From: ANME-2 cluster archaeon
Lineage (GTDB): Archaea; Halobacteriota; Methanosarcinia; Methanosarcinales; Methanocomedenaceae
Direction: 5' to 3'
DNA length: 25,863 nucleotides
NCBI GenBank assembly: GCA_023544605.1
Contig: JAMJFQ010000013.1
Location: 1-25,863, forward strand
Positions 8,511 through 15,486 of the stretch are shown one piece after another. The position numbers were made by a program, and so were the translations under genes. How positions within the stretch are numbered: the first letter of the stretch is position 1; each line of letters starts with the position of its first letter. Under the pieces are notes generated by a model that was not told where the DNA came from, made no database searches, and was given only the letters and a program-made list of their open reading frames with translations.

Positions 8511-8771
8511 TTACAGGAATAACAGCAATATGGCAACGACAAGACCAAAGATGACGATGGTTTCCGGAATAACGGTCAGGATAAGACCTTTACCGAATAG
8601 TTCCTCACGTTCTGCCATTGCACCTACAGCTGCAGCACCAATGTCTTTTTCTGCAATACCGGATGCAATACCGGAAAGACCAACTGCCAGACCTGCGCCA
8701 ATGGCTATCAGTCCTTTCTGGTTTGCAAGTATCTGTTCAACTGTTGCATCTGCTATACTTATATCTACCAT
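8511..8771 (-). CDS. atpK: A-type ATP synthase proteolipid subunit K (c ring)
   Basis: The ring subunit that carries the ion. 86 residues form one hairpin: helix 1 about 20-41 (IAIGAGLAVGLSGIASGIA), polar loop AEREELFGK at 53-61, and helix 2 about 62-86. The ion-binding carboxylate is Glu70 in the P-E-T motif (IPETIVIFG). This is the simple two-helix form, one carboxylate per hairpin. Helix 1 has no Gln in its middle, where sodium rings of the F type usually have one; this hints at protons but does not settle it. GGAGG precedes the ATG, which directly follows the atpI stop. Confidence 0.97.
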   Translation of the reverse strand: MVDISIADATVEQILANQKGLIAIGAGLAVGLSGIASGIAEKDIGAAAVGAMAEREELFGKGLILTVIPETIVIFGLVVAILLLFL

Positions 8772-10730
8772 TTATTTTTCCTCCGTGTATTTTCGAGTAT
8801 ATCCGAATGGATCAAATTTACGACCACCGCCATGATAGAATTTTGTGAAGAATTCTACATACTGCAGCCTCAGAGCATGCAGCCCGGGCGCTACTACGCC
8901 CAATACGGTGTTTATTGTGTGCCCCACCAGGAGCACTATAATTCCCAATAGGATGAATAATCCGCCCTTGGGGAAGAGCATTCCGGTCACTATTTCATTG
9001 ACCGCAAAGGCAATGCCTACCGAAGATAGGCCTACTGCGGCAAGTCTTGTGTATGAAAGCGTATTGCTCAGTATGGACGGGAGTTCCAGTATGGCTGCAC
9101 CGCCTTCACCTGCTATCAGCATTACTACTCCGAGCAGTGCCACAACTGCACCGACCGTTTTGCCTACTACCGGTATATATTCAAAGGCAGACAGAACAGC
9201 GAGTGCAATTCCTAATTGCAGTACTATCCAGCTGATCTTTTCAAGCACCGCCACTTTAACCCCATGTGAAACTACTTCATTCCTAAAACCTAATAAGAAT
9301 CCCATGTTCAGGTGCAACACACCGATAAGTGCGGTTGCTATCAGTAGTATTGGGATATCTTCCCTGCCAAGCCTCTCAAGAATAGGCAGAGCATGGAAAT
9401 TAGAGAACATTTCTCCCAGTGCACTGTGCTCACCAAACAGTTCAAGCACAACAGTGTGAGGTCCAAATAGATGGAATCCAAATATTTCGGCAAACAGTAT
9501 GCCGAATATCAATGTTGAGATACTGCAATATATGAGCAAGGTTGCCAGGGGTTTCAAACCCTCCGACCTTATCTTTGCTTTGCCGATCATACCCAGTGTA
9601 AGGAGCACCAGAGCGTATCCGATATCTCCCAGCATGATACCGTAGAACAGGGGGAAGGTAATGAAAATGATTGTTGAAGGATCGATCTCCTTATACATCG
9701 GTCTGGAGTAAAGGTCCATTATTGTCTCAAGCGGTTTGACCAGTTCTGGATTGTCGTATTCCACAGGAATGTTCTCGGTCTTTATTTCTTCTTTTTCAAT
9801 GTCCAGTTTTGTTATAAAGATTGAAGTATTGAACCGGTCTTTAATGACCTGTGCTACATTATCGAACTGGTCGTCCGGTATCCAGCAGTCTATAATAAAC
9901 GTATTTTCAGAAGTAGCAAACCGCAGTGGAACCTCTGCTTTTTGTGTAATTATCGACAATATTTCATCTGATGCCAGTATAAATTCAGAGTATCTGGTCT
10001 GCAATTCAGATATCGCATTTTCAAGCGATTCCAGTTCAGACTGGATATCCTCTTTTCGGTTATTGAAACCGGCCAGGAGTTTTTCAGGATCGCCTGTCAG
10101 TTCTGGTATATGTATTTCAGAGAAATTGTACCTCTCAAGTATTTCACTGATGGCATTGGTAAGTTCAACTGGTGAGAATAAAGTAATAACGTTGGTTTTG
10201 TTGTATGCGCAAAATGATATATCACATTTAGTTGTAACGTTCTTTATCTCAGTTTCAATATCTACATGGTCACCCTGGATATATCCTGCACGGACAGAAA
10301 CGGACTTATAACCACTGTACATCTCAATATTCAACGGGAACAGTGATAGCGGTTGTAGGTCATGTATATGGATTTCGATGTTCTTGATTTCGTTTTCCAG
10401 CACATTTCGCCTTTCCAAAAGTTTAGAAACAGCAGAATCAAGTTCATCCATTTTTGCATCAAATTCATTTAATAAAGACTTTTCATTTAACGGATTGTCA
10501 GAATATTTTTGTTTTATCCCCAGGAAATTCGATAGTGACCTGAGTTTTATAAGCTTGTTTGAAGCATCCGATGCTACTTCTGTAGGTCTCCCTATCGAAA
10601 GAAAATCTGTCTCTTCAGTAAAATCCACAATATGTACACAGTTTAAATCATGCAACGTTTCCACTGCTTGATCCAATAATTTCTTATTACCTAACAATAA
10701 GGCCATCGAGACCTTTTTGGGCTTAAGCAT
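8772..10730 (-). CDS. atpI: A-type ATP synthase membrane subunit I (a subunit)
   Basis: The stator subunit that forms the ion half-channels against the K ring. Of its 652 residues, about 1-350 are a soluble coiled-coil arm and the rest a membrane domain of about eight helices. SNTLSYTRLAAVGLSSVGIA near residue 560 holds the conserved Arg that faces the ring carboxylate. GVLHLNMGFLLG and YGIMLGDIGYALVLL are also family signatures. GAGAGGGC lies 6 nt before the ATG. The start overlaps atpH by 8 bp, and the stop abuts atpK. Confidence 0.97.
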   Translation of the reverse strand: MLKPKKVSMALLLGNKKLLDQAVETLHDLNCVHIVDFTEETDFLSIGRPTEVASDASNKLIKLRSLSNFLGIKQKYSDNPLNEKSLLNEFDAKMDELDSAVSKLLERRNVLENEIKNIEIHIHDLQPLSLFPLNIEMYSGYKSVSVRAGYIQGDHVDIETEIKNVTTKCDISFCAYNKTNVITLFSPVELTNAISEILERYNFSEIHIPELTGDPEKLLAGFNNRKEDIQSELESLENAISELQTRYSEFILASDEILSIITQKAEVPLRFATSENTFIIDCWIPDDQFDNVAQVIKDRFNTSIFITKLDIEKEEIKTENIPVEYDNPELVKPLETIMDLYSRPMYKEIDPSTIIFITFPLFYGIMLGDIGYALVLLTLGMIGKAKIRSEGLKPLATLLIYCSISTLIFGILFAEIFGFHLFGPHTVVLELFGEHSALGEMFSNFHALPILERLGREDIPILLIATALIGVLHLNMGFLLGFRNEVVSHGVKVAVLEKISWIVLQLGIALAVLSAFEYIPVVGKTVGAVVALLGVVMLIAGEGGAAILELPSILSNTLSYTRLAAVGLSSVGIAFAVNEIVTGMLFPKGGLFILLGIIVLLVGHTINTVLGVVAPGLHALRLQYVEFFTKFYHGGGRKFDPFGYTRKYTEEK

Positions 10731-11049
10731 TTATTGCCCTCTCAAAATGTTCTACCAAGGATGCTGTAGCTTTGCCAATATTTTTCTCAGCTTCGGACTT
10801 GATTGATTTAGCCATTTCAGATCCTTCATTGAGCATTTTCTCTTTTTCCGATACTACACCTTTCTTTGCTTGAGCAATCTTCTGTTCACCAGTTTTTTGT
10901 GAATCATATTGTGCCTTTTCTAACAATTCACGTGATTGGGTCTTTGCTTCCAGTATCTTTTTGGCTTTTGCTTCGTTGGCTTCAGATATAATAGATTCAG
11001 CATCTTCTTCCGCTTTCTTGATCTGAGATAAAATTTCAGCCTTGGTCAT
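10723..11049 (-). CDS. atpH: A-type ATP synthase subunit H (peripheral stalk)
   Basis: 108 residues of almost uninterrupted Ala/Lys/Glu helix (KAEILSQIKKAEEDAESIIS at the start), the right-handed coiled-coil partner of subunit E. GGTGGAG precedes the ATG. It is the first gene of the operon, as in M. mazei ahaH. Confidence 0.94.
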   Translation of the reverse strand: MTKAEILSQIKKAEEDAESIISEANEAKAKKILEAKTQSRELLEKAQYDSQKTGEQKIAQAKKGVVSEKEKMLNEGSEMAKSIKSEAEKNIGKATASLVEHFERAINA

Positions 11050-11096
11050 ATTTGCTCCACCATATCATTTCAATCAGATTCCCATCCACAACGATA

Positions 11097-11113
11097 TGAA
11101 ATTTATCTAAATT
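11097..11113 (-). promoter_or_regulatory. Possible TATA region of the atp operon
   Basis: On the minus strand an AT-only stretch reads roughly ATAATTTAGATAAATTT. It lies about 50-60 bp before the atpH ATG, so initiation would fall near 11080 with a leader of about 30 nt. Other AT-rich stretches in this 268-bp gap could serve instead. Confidence 0.3.
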
Positions 11114-11317
11114 ATCGTATTTTACAAAGGCAACCACAATCGTGCTTTTTCAGATGTAAGCTTGTTGACCATGATTATTAACCATTGAAGGTTGTTTCGT
11201 GTTACCCTTATTGACGTCTGAATTTTCAATCTATCTTTTAACATATAGTAGATAAACTATTCGGTTTCCAGACAGATTTTCAATAGCAACAACACAATCC
11301 TTAACGAATAAATGTGA

Positions 11318-11797
11318 TTATTTTTCATCCCCTCGAATAATTTCATCTACCATGGTGCTGGCAATCTCACTGCAGGTAGTATGTCCCGGCCCATGTAATT
11401 TGTGTATCTTCAAAATCAGTATCCTTTGATTGAGTTCGCACCTGACCAGGAACGTATCTTCGTTGAATGCAACTCTACTATAATCTTTGTTCAGGCGAGA
11501 ATATAAGATATTTATCCTGAAATCCAGCATACCATTATTCTCTATACCCTCAAGAACTGCATCCAGGTCCTTAGGTGCCAGGGATTTAAAATCCACATTT
11601 GCTTCCGCAATATCCACCTTAATGTTCCGCTTAACATCCAGTACCTGCCCCGTGTTCCCTGTGAGGGTCATAGATCCCGATCTATTGTTCATTGCTGCTA
11701 ATGTCTTAACAAGATATGGCAGATTGCCCCAGAAACTGTAGTTCTGCGTGAACTCTACATCATCTACGGGAAAATGATGATATACTCGCTTTCTCAT
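11318..11797 (-). CDS. Uncharacterised 159-residue protein
   Basis: I do not recognise this protein. It is soluble, with no signal peptide or helix long enough to span a membrane, and has mixed alpha/beta character. It begins MRKRVYHHFPVDDVEF and ends in a helical segment with HGPGHTTCSEIASTMVDEI. There is a single conserved-looking HKLHGPGHTTC stretch with three His and one Cys near the C-terminus, which could bind metal, but no known motif fits. Two starts are possible: ATG at 11795-11797, or TTG at 11801-11803, which has AGGTGAG only 5 nt away. It is separated from the atp operon by 268 bp and probably has its own promoter. Confidence 0.65.
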   Translation of the reverse strand: MRKRVYHHFPVDDVEFTQNYSFWGNLPYLVKTLAAMNNRSGSMTLTGNTGQVLDVKRNIKVDIAEANVDFKSLAPKDLDAVLEGIENNGMLDFRINILYSRLNKDYSRVAFNEDTFLVRCELNQRILILKIHKLHGPGHTTCSEIASTMVDEIIRGDEK

Positions 11798-11880
11798 TTC
11801 CAATCTTACTCACCTATCAACGATTATTCAATATACTTATAGTCTATCGAAAAATAAACTCTTCGAATAAATGTGCCGAA

Positions 11881-11892
11881 AAATAAATATAG
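11881..11892 (+). promoter_or_regulatory. BRE/TATA promoter for the KaiC-like gene
   Basis: GCCGAAAAATAAATATAGG spans a purine-rich BRE-like part and the TATA box AAAATAAATATA. Transcription would begin near 11913-11917 and leave a leader of about 45-50 nt before the ATG at 11963. A near copy, CGAAAAATAAA, lies 30 bp upstream (11849-11859) and could be an alternative box. Confidence 0.45.
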
Positions 11893-11962
11893 GTTTCAAT
11901 ACAACCATATGCACGAATAGTTAAAGAACTAGTCTGATTTTTCAAAAAGGTTTGGTAATTAT

Positions 11963-12529
11963 ATGAGAGACAGAATAGAATGGGAACTTAAGGATAGGAA
12001 AAAGGCAGGTATAATCCTGGCATTGACCAGTGCTAATGATTATGACGAAGCCAACATAAATTTTCTAAAATACCTAATCTATACAAAAAACGAACCCGGG
12101 GTCTATTTAACATTCAACAAGCCTTATGACACAATGAAGCAGATATTGGAAGCAGAAAATATCGATCAGCGTATGATTATTTTTATCGACGCCATAACCC
12201 TGCCAAGTGGTGGAAATGCCAAAGACTCTGATCAATGTCTTTATCTGAATGACCTGAGAAACCTATCTGACTTAGCAGTTATAATAGACGAAGCAATAGA
12301 TGCCATTCCCTCTGATAACAAGTTCATGTTCCTGGATTCCCTTTCCACACTACTTCTGTACAATAATACAGGAGGAGTTGCCAAATTTATTCATTTCCTC
12401 ACCGGTAAGTTGAGATCATGGAACCTTGATGGGATATTCCTATCCCTTGAACTGGAAAGTGATGCTGAATTCCTGGCACAACTCTCACTGTTTTGTGACA
12501 AAAAAATAAATCTCAGCAAATCTCAATAA
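11963..12529 (+). CDS. KaiC/RAD55-like protein lacking a P-loop
   Basis: 188 residues with the outline of a compact RecA-fold domain. An N-terminal strand (AGIILALTSANDYDEANINF) sits where a Walker A would be, but there is no GxxxxGK[ST]. The strand order continues with GVYLTFNKPYDTMKQIL (KaiC-like YxTF edge), MIIFIDAITLPSG and NKFMFLDSLSTLLLYN, the last being a Walker B-like hhhhDSLS as in KaiC relatives. It ends in DGIFLSLELESDAEFL. So the fold is probably kept and ATPase activity lost; this resembles a group of archaeal KaiC-like signalling proteins without a P-loop. No transmembrane segment. It is followed after 2 bp by two small membrane proteins, probably in one transcript. Role unknown. 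Confidence 0.8.
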   Translation: MRDRIEWELKDRKKAGIILALTSANDYDEANINFLKYLIYTKNEPGVYLTFNKPYDTMKQILEAENIDQRMIIFIDAITLPSGGNAKDSDQCLYLNDLRNLSDLAVIIDEAIDAIPSDNKFMFLDSLSTLLLYNNTGGVAKFIHFLTGKLRSWNLDGIFLSLELESDAEFLAQLSLFCDKKINLSKSQ

Positions 12530-12531
12530 TT

Positions 12532-12918
12532 ATGATAGACCGGATATTTTTATTTATAGTTATCTTTGGCACAATGGCCTTTGGTACCATGACGCTGGTC
12601 ATAGGTTATTTCACCCTTCAAAAGCTAAGCAGCGGACGTATCAAAGATTATGGTATGGTAGTATGGTATGCCCTGATATTTTTTTCAATCGGGGGAGGGA
12701 TCCATTCACTCAACCTACTTTTTAACTATGAATCAATATTTGGTATAAATCTTTTTTATTTTGAATATTTGTTTTATTGCGGTTACTATATTATTCTCTT
12801 ATATGCACTATTTTCCTTATACAGGATGGCAAAGTTCATTGGGTTCAGCCGGAGGTCGGAGGAGATGAAGGAGGCAATGCAGCAGATACAAAATAAAGGT
12901 GAGAGCGATGACCCCTGA
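12532..12918 (+). CDS. Three-helix membrane protein, copy 1
   Basis: 128 residues with three hydrophobic segments, about 5-29 (FLFIVIFGTMAFGTMTLVIG), 43-65 (MVVWYALIFFSIGGGIHSLNLLF) and 75-100 (YFEYLFYCGYYIILLYALFSLY). A positively charged tail with SRRSEEMKEAMQQIQ follows, probably a cytoplasmic helix. It is a clear paralogue of the next gene: both have KL-S-S/G-x-I/KD/RYG/LG, FFSIGG/FSIAG, an LFNYES/FFNYQS motif and a terminal LYRMAKFIGF/LYKMGRDYGF. The start is 2 bp after the KaiC-like stop, with no Shine-Dalgarno seen, so it probably relies on coupling. Not matched to a named family. Confidence 0.75.
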   Translation: MIDRIFLFIVIFGTMAFGTMTLVIGYFTLQKLSSGRIKDYGMVVWYALIFFSIGGGIHSLNLLFNYESIFGINLFYFEYLFYCGYYIILLYALFSLYRMAKFIGFSRRSEEMKEAMQQIQNKGESDDP

Positions 12919-13216
12919 AGAAGTTGTCAATTATCTCATAATCCTTGTAGGCATTCTGGGAACAATAACCCTTATCATAAATGCATTAATATTGAGGAAA
13001 TTAGGGAATAGTTCAATAAAACGATTGGGTTTACAGGTTTTGGGCCTGATGATAATATTTTCAATTGCCGGGTTACTGCGGTCTTATCAGCTATTTTTCA
13101 ATTACCAATCCAATGAAATAATTGCCCTTGAATATGGAATATACAGTTTGACATATATAGCAGCATTCTATAAATTGTATAAGATGGGCCGGGACTACGG
13201 GTTCAATGTGGATTGA
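12908..13216 (+). CDS. Three-helix membrane protein, copy 2
   Basis: 102 residues with three membrane segments, about 8-28 (YLIILVGILGTITLIINALI), 40-62 (LGLMIIFSIAGLLRSYQLFF) and 72-92. It lines up with copy 1 over its full length but lacks that gene's charged tail. I chose the ATG at 12908 because AGGTGAG lies 4 nt upstream; a GTG at 12899 would sit on that site. It overlaps copy 1 by 11 bp, so the two are translationally linked. Its 3' end overlaps the convergent peptidase gene by 22 bp. Confidence 0.75.
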   Translation: MTPEEVVNYLIILVGILGTITLIINALILRKLGNSSIKRLGLQVLGLMIIFSIAGLLRSYQLFFNYQSNEIIALEYGIYSLTYIAAFYKLYKMGRDYGFNVD

Positions 13217-13911
13217 TCTTCAGGGAAGAGCTTTAACCTTGCAGAGTCCAGGGCTCCTCGTCCGGTAATACTTGCAGCATATCGGTCAGCCATCTGTTCA
13301 AGTTCAGGTTTCATGATACCTGTAGTGGTGAAGGTCATAAGTGAAAGTTGTTTTAACCAGTGTGTCTTTTTGTTATGCATAATGTGCCACGACTCATGTG
13401 CCAGCACCGCTCTCAATTCGTCATCGTTCAACATTTCCAGCAGGCCCACTGAAAGAAATATTGACCTTCCGGCAGCAAAAGCCTTGGGAATGGCAGAATC
13501 AAAGTAGAACACCCTTGTACCTTTTACTAAATTGTTTACAAACTGCTGGGTCCATCCTATTAATTCTGTTATAGGGGCAGCATTCAAGTGCCTAATAAGG
13601 TATCGATCAAATACTCTTGGGAGAAATATCATAATACCCAGCGTTAACAATGTGTAGATCAAATAAATGTCAATAAAGAACATGGAATTGCAGGTCATTG
13701 TAGTGAATGATAACCAGACCGCAGAAATTATTAGTACCTGACCTGATGCAAATATCGTTATCCTGTGGTCGGGATTTGAAACGAACAGGTATGCGATGAA
13801 TAAAAAGATCGCCAGTGCTATTAACATCAATATTACCCATGTTAATGAGGACGATTGAATGCAATTAATATAACAGCCGACCTCATCTGATATATGTTGA
13901 ATAGCACTCAT
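13195..13911 (-). CDS. Membrane zinc metallopeptidase of the M48/M56 (BlaR1-like) type
   Basis: A predicted integral membrane protease. Hydrophobic segments lie near 24-45, 51-72 and 78-100, followed by a cytoplasmic protease part with HESWH at 172-176 (zinc and catalytic Glu) and a likely third ligand Glu205 in ELEQMADRYA. 238 residues is about the size of the protease half of BlaR1/MecR1. It ends shortly after the active site and has no penicillin-binding sensor domain. It overlaps the repressor gene upstream by 4 bp (ATGA), the order blaI then blaR. By analogy it would cut or trigger loss of the repressor in response to a membrane signal; that is inference. Confidence 0.8.
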   Translation of the reverse strand: MSAIQHISDEVGCYINCIQSSSLTWVILMLIALAIFLFIAYLFVSNPDHRITIFASGQVLIISAVWLSFTTMTCNSMFFIDIYLIYTLLTLGIMIFLPRVFDRYLIRHLNAAPITELIGWTQQFVNNLVKGTRVFYFDSAIPKAFAAGRSIFLSVGLLEMLNDDELRAVLAHESWHIMHNKKTHWLKQLSLMTFTTTGIMKPELEQMADRYAASITGRGALDSARLKLFPEDQSTLNP

Positions 13912-14267
13912 ATCTTAGATTTATATTTTGAGAAATTTTCAACAGCCAGCTCACCAAAACAATCCACCAGACTGTCAAGTACCCTATTGGTGATATCACA
14001 AGCAACATCGCCCCGGGAAGAAGTAGGCATGTACATATATCGAACTCTTCCTTTTACATTTTGCACATCACGGTCCACGTAACCTGCCTTGACCAACCTA
14101 TCAAGGGTACCGGCCACACTTGACAGGGGGATGTTAGTGTTTTCAGTGATCTGGGATGTGGTCATGTCGCCCATATCCCATAATGTTTCCATTATCTGGG
14201 ATTCAATAGGACTGAAGAACTTGGTGTATCCCTCATTAGAAAGATTAATACGGTCGATTTTAACCAT
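13908..14267 (-). CDS. BlaI/MecI/CopY-type winged-helix repressor
   Basis: 119 residues. The N-terminal half is a winged helix: FFSPIESQIMETLWDMGDMT, then TSQITENTNIPLSSVAGTLD as the recognition part, then RLVKAGYVDRDVQNVKGRVR as the wing. The C-terminal helix (VLDSLVDCFGELAVENFSKY) would be the dimer and protease-sensitive region of the BlaI family. Paired with a membrane peptidase in the same transcript. A TATA box 28 bp before the ATG and the lack of a Shine-Dalgarno suggest a leaderless mRNA. A perfect palindrome with TACA/TGTA half-sites, the known BlaI/CopY operator theme, lies between TATA and the ATG, so it probably represses itself. Confidence 0.85.
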   Translation of the reverse strand: MVKIDRINLSNEGYTKFFSPIESQIMETLWDMGDMTTSQITENTNIPLSSVAGTLDRLVKAGYVDRDVQNVKGRVRYMYMPTSSRGDVACDITNRVLDSLVDCFGELAVENFSKYKSKI

Positions 14268-14270
14268 GTT

Positions 14271-14287
14271 TTTACAATTGGTGTAAA
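14271..14287 (-). promoter_or_regulatory. Palindromic operator of the BlaI-like repressor
   Basis: TTTACA-ATTGG-TGTAAA is a perfect six-base inverted repeat with a five-base spacer. BlaI, MecI and CopY operators are built on TACA/TGTA. It starts 4 bp upstream of the repressor ATG and lies directly downstream of the TATA box, where a bound dimer would block initiation. Confidence 0.6.
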
Positions 14288-14321
14288 TACATATAAATTT
14301 TTTGCAGGCAAAAGTATTTAC
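14283..14321. promoter_or_regulatory. Second inverted repeat around the TATA box
   Basis: GTAAATAC (14283-14290) and GTATTTAC (14314-14321) are exact reverse complements. Between them, on the minus strand, is the TATA box TTTATATG (14290-14297). The left arm shares its TGTAAA part with the operator at 14271-14287, so three TTTAC/GTAAA half-sites are spread over 51 bp. This could also affect the divergent lipoprotein promoter at 14340. Confidence 0.45.
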
Positions 14322-14339
14322 TTTGCCAACCGAAATGCC

Positions 14340-14347
14340 ACTATAAA
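14340..14347 (+). promoter_or_regulatory. TATA box of the lipoprotein gene
   Basis: ACTATAAA, preceded by the BRE-like CGAAATGCC. Initiation near 14366-14370 gives a very short leader that would just hold the AGGTG at 14365-14369. Confidence 0.45.
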
Positions 14348-14374
14348 TTGGCGTTTTCGCCCTCAGGTGTTGTT

Positions 14375-15121
14375 ATGTTGATAAAAAATATAGTAATTAT
14401 ACTGTTAATTGTTATGCTCTCTCTATCATATTCAGGATGCCTAAAAGCTCCAGATACAGATGGTGATGGTCACAGGGACCCGGTGGATGCTTTTCCTGAA
14501 GACCCGTATGATTGGGAAGATTCAGATGGTGACGGTATAGGTAACAATGCTGAAAAAGATATTGGAACAAATCCCTATAACCCTGATTCAGATGGTGATT
14601 CCTACATTGACAGCATTGATTTGTATCCCCTCAATGCCAGCATCGGCATAGACAGTGATGGTGACGGTTATCATGATGCTGTTGATGCTTTTCCGGACAA
14701 TTCAGGTGAATGGGCCGATACCGACGGCGATGGATACGGAGATAACTCTGATAAGTACCCTGAAGATCCAATGTATCACACTTCAACGTTTAAGAATTTG
14801 ACCCAATTTTCGTATGAAGAATTGACTCCTACCACAATTTTCGAAAATAACTCACAGGGAGCCGAGTACACTATCAGTATCACAAACAACGATACCCTTG
14901 GTGGCAATTTCATAGTAACCGTGGAGACGTGTAATGCTCCCGACTGGACCAAACAGGAATGTAAACCCGGCACCAAAAGGGGGAGCTCGAACCAGGGTTA
15001 TATTGGGCCCGGGGAGACCAGGACCGTGAAGGTCAAGGTATTCTCTGAATATTTAACACAGCGCCGCACGTATATGTATTGGATTACTGTTACTCCGCCT
15101 ATAGTGGAACAACCAGTTTAG
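14375..15121 (+). CDS. Lipoprotein with thrombospondin type-3-like Ca-binding repeats
   Basis: 248 residues, secreted and probably lipid-anchored. The N-terminal hydrophobic stretch (IVIILLIVMLSL) ends in SYSGC, an archaeal-type lipobox, so Cys22 would be the anchor. Residues about 28-135 contain four to five DxDGDG-type repeats (DTDGDG, DSDGDG, DSDGDS, DSDGDG, DTDGDG) with the following VDAFP or DLYP element, the pattern of thrombospondin type-3 calcium repeats common on archaeal surfaces. Residues about 140-248 look like a beta-sandwich domain (GAEYTISITNNDTLGGNFIV) with two Cys that could pair. The ATG at 14375 has AGGTG 5 nt upstream. It diverges from the BlaI repressor and ends 4 bp into the convergent ogt-like gene. 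Likely binds calcium; partner unknown. Confidence 0.8.
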   Translation: MLIKNIVIILLIVMLSLSYSGCLKAPDTDGDGHRDPVDAFPEDPYDWEDSDGDGIGNNAEKDIGTNPYNPDSDGDSYIDSIDLYPLNASIGIDSDGDGYHDAVDAFPDNSGEWADTDGDGYGDNSDKYPEDPMYHTSTFKNLTQFSYEELTPTTIFENNSQGAEYTISITNNDTLGGNFIVTVETCNAPDWTKQECKPGTKRGSSNQGYIGPGETRTVKVKVFSEYLTQRRTYMYWITVTPPIVEQPV

Positions 15122-15486
15122 ACCTTTATAGATTCAATCCCCAACAACCTTTGTTTCACATCCACCCCATAGGAAAAACCACCGGGTCCACTTTTTGAGA
15201 CTACCCTGTGGCATGGTATGATCACTGGCACCCTGTTCTTACCCAGGGCAGTGCCCACGGCCCTTGTTGCCCGTGGTCTCCCTATCATTAGAGTAAGCTG
15301 GGAATACGTGATGATACTGCCCCATGGTATGGACCTTGCTGCAGTCAATACTTGCTGCTCAAAGGATGTAAGCCCTGACAGGCCCACATCATAACAGGAA
15401 AAATCGATTATTTCGCCGTTGAAATACCGCTGCAGGTCTAATGATACATGATGGTGTACGCACATTTCACTGTTGTATTTTTTCAT
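15118..15486 (-). CDS. ogt: Methylated-DNA--protein-cysteine methyltransferase, short form
   Basis: A suicide repair enzyme that moves the methyl group of O6-methylguanine onto its own cysteine. PCHRV at residues 91-95 carries the acceptor Cys92; ATRAVG at 73-78 holds the arginine finger region, and N84 in KNRVPVIIPCHRV is the helix-hinge Asn. The protein is only 122 residues. The usual N-terminal ribonuclease-H-like domain is nearly all missing and the frame begins just before YFNGEIIDFS. An in-frame TAA 21 bp upstream excludes a longer start. The coding sequence begins exactly at a 61-bp tandem duplication. It could be a natural short form like some archaeal MGMTs or a gene truncated by rearrangement. 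No Shine-Dalgarno is visible. Confidence 0.88.
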   Translation of the reverse strand: MKKYNSEMCVHHHVSLDLQRYFNGEIIDFSCYDVGLSGLTSFEQQVLTAARSIPWGSIITYSQLTLMIGRPRATRAVGTALGKNRVPVIIPCHRVVSKSGPGGFSYGVDVKQRLLGIESIKV

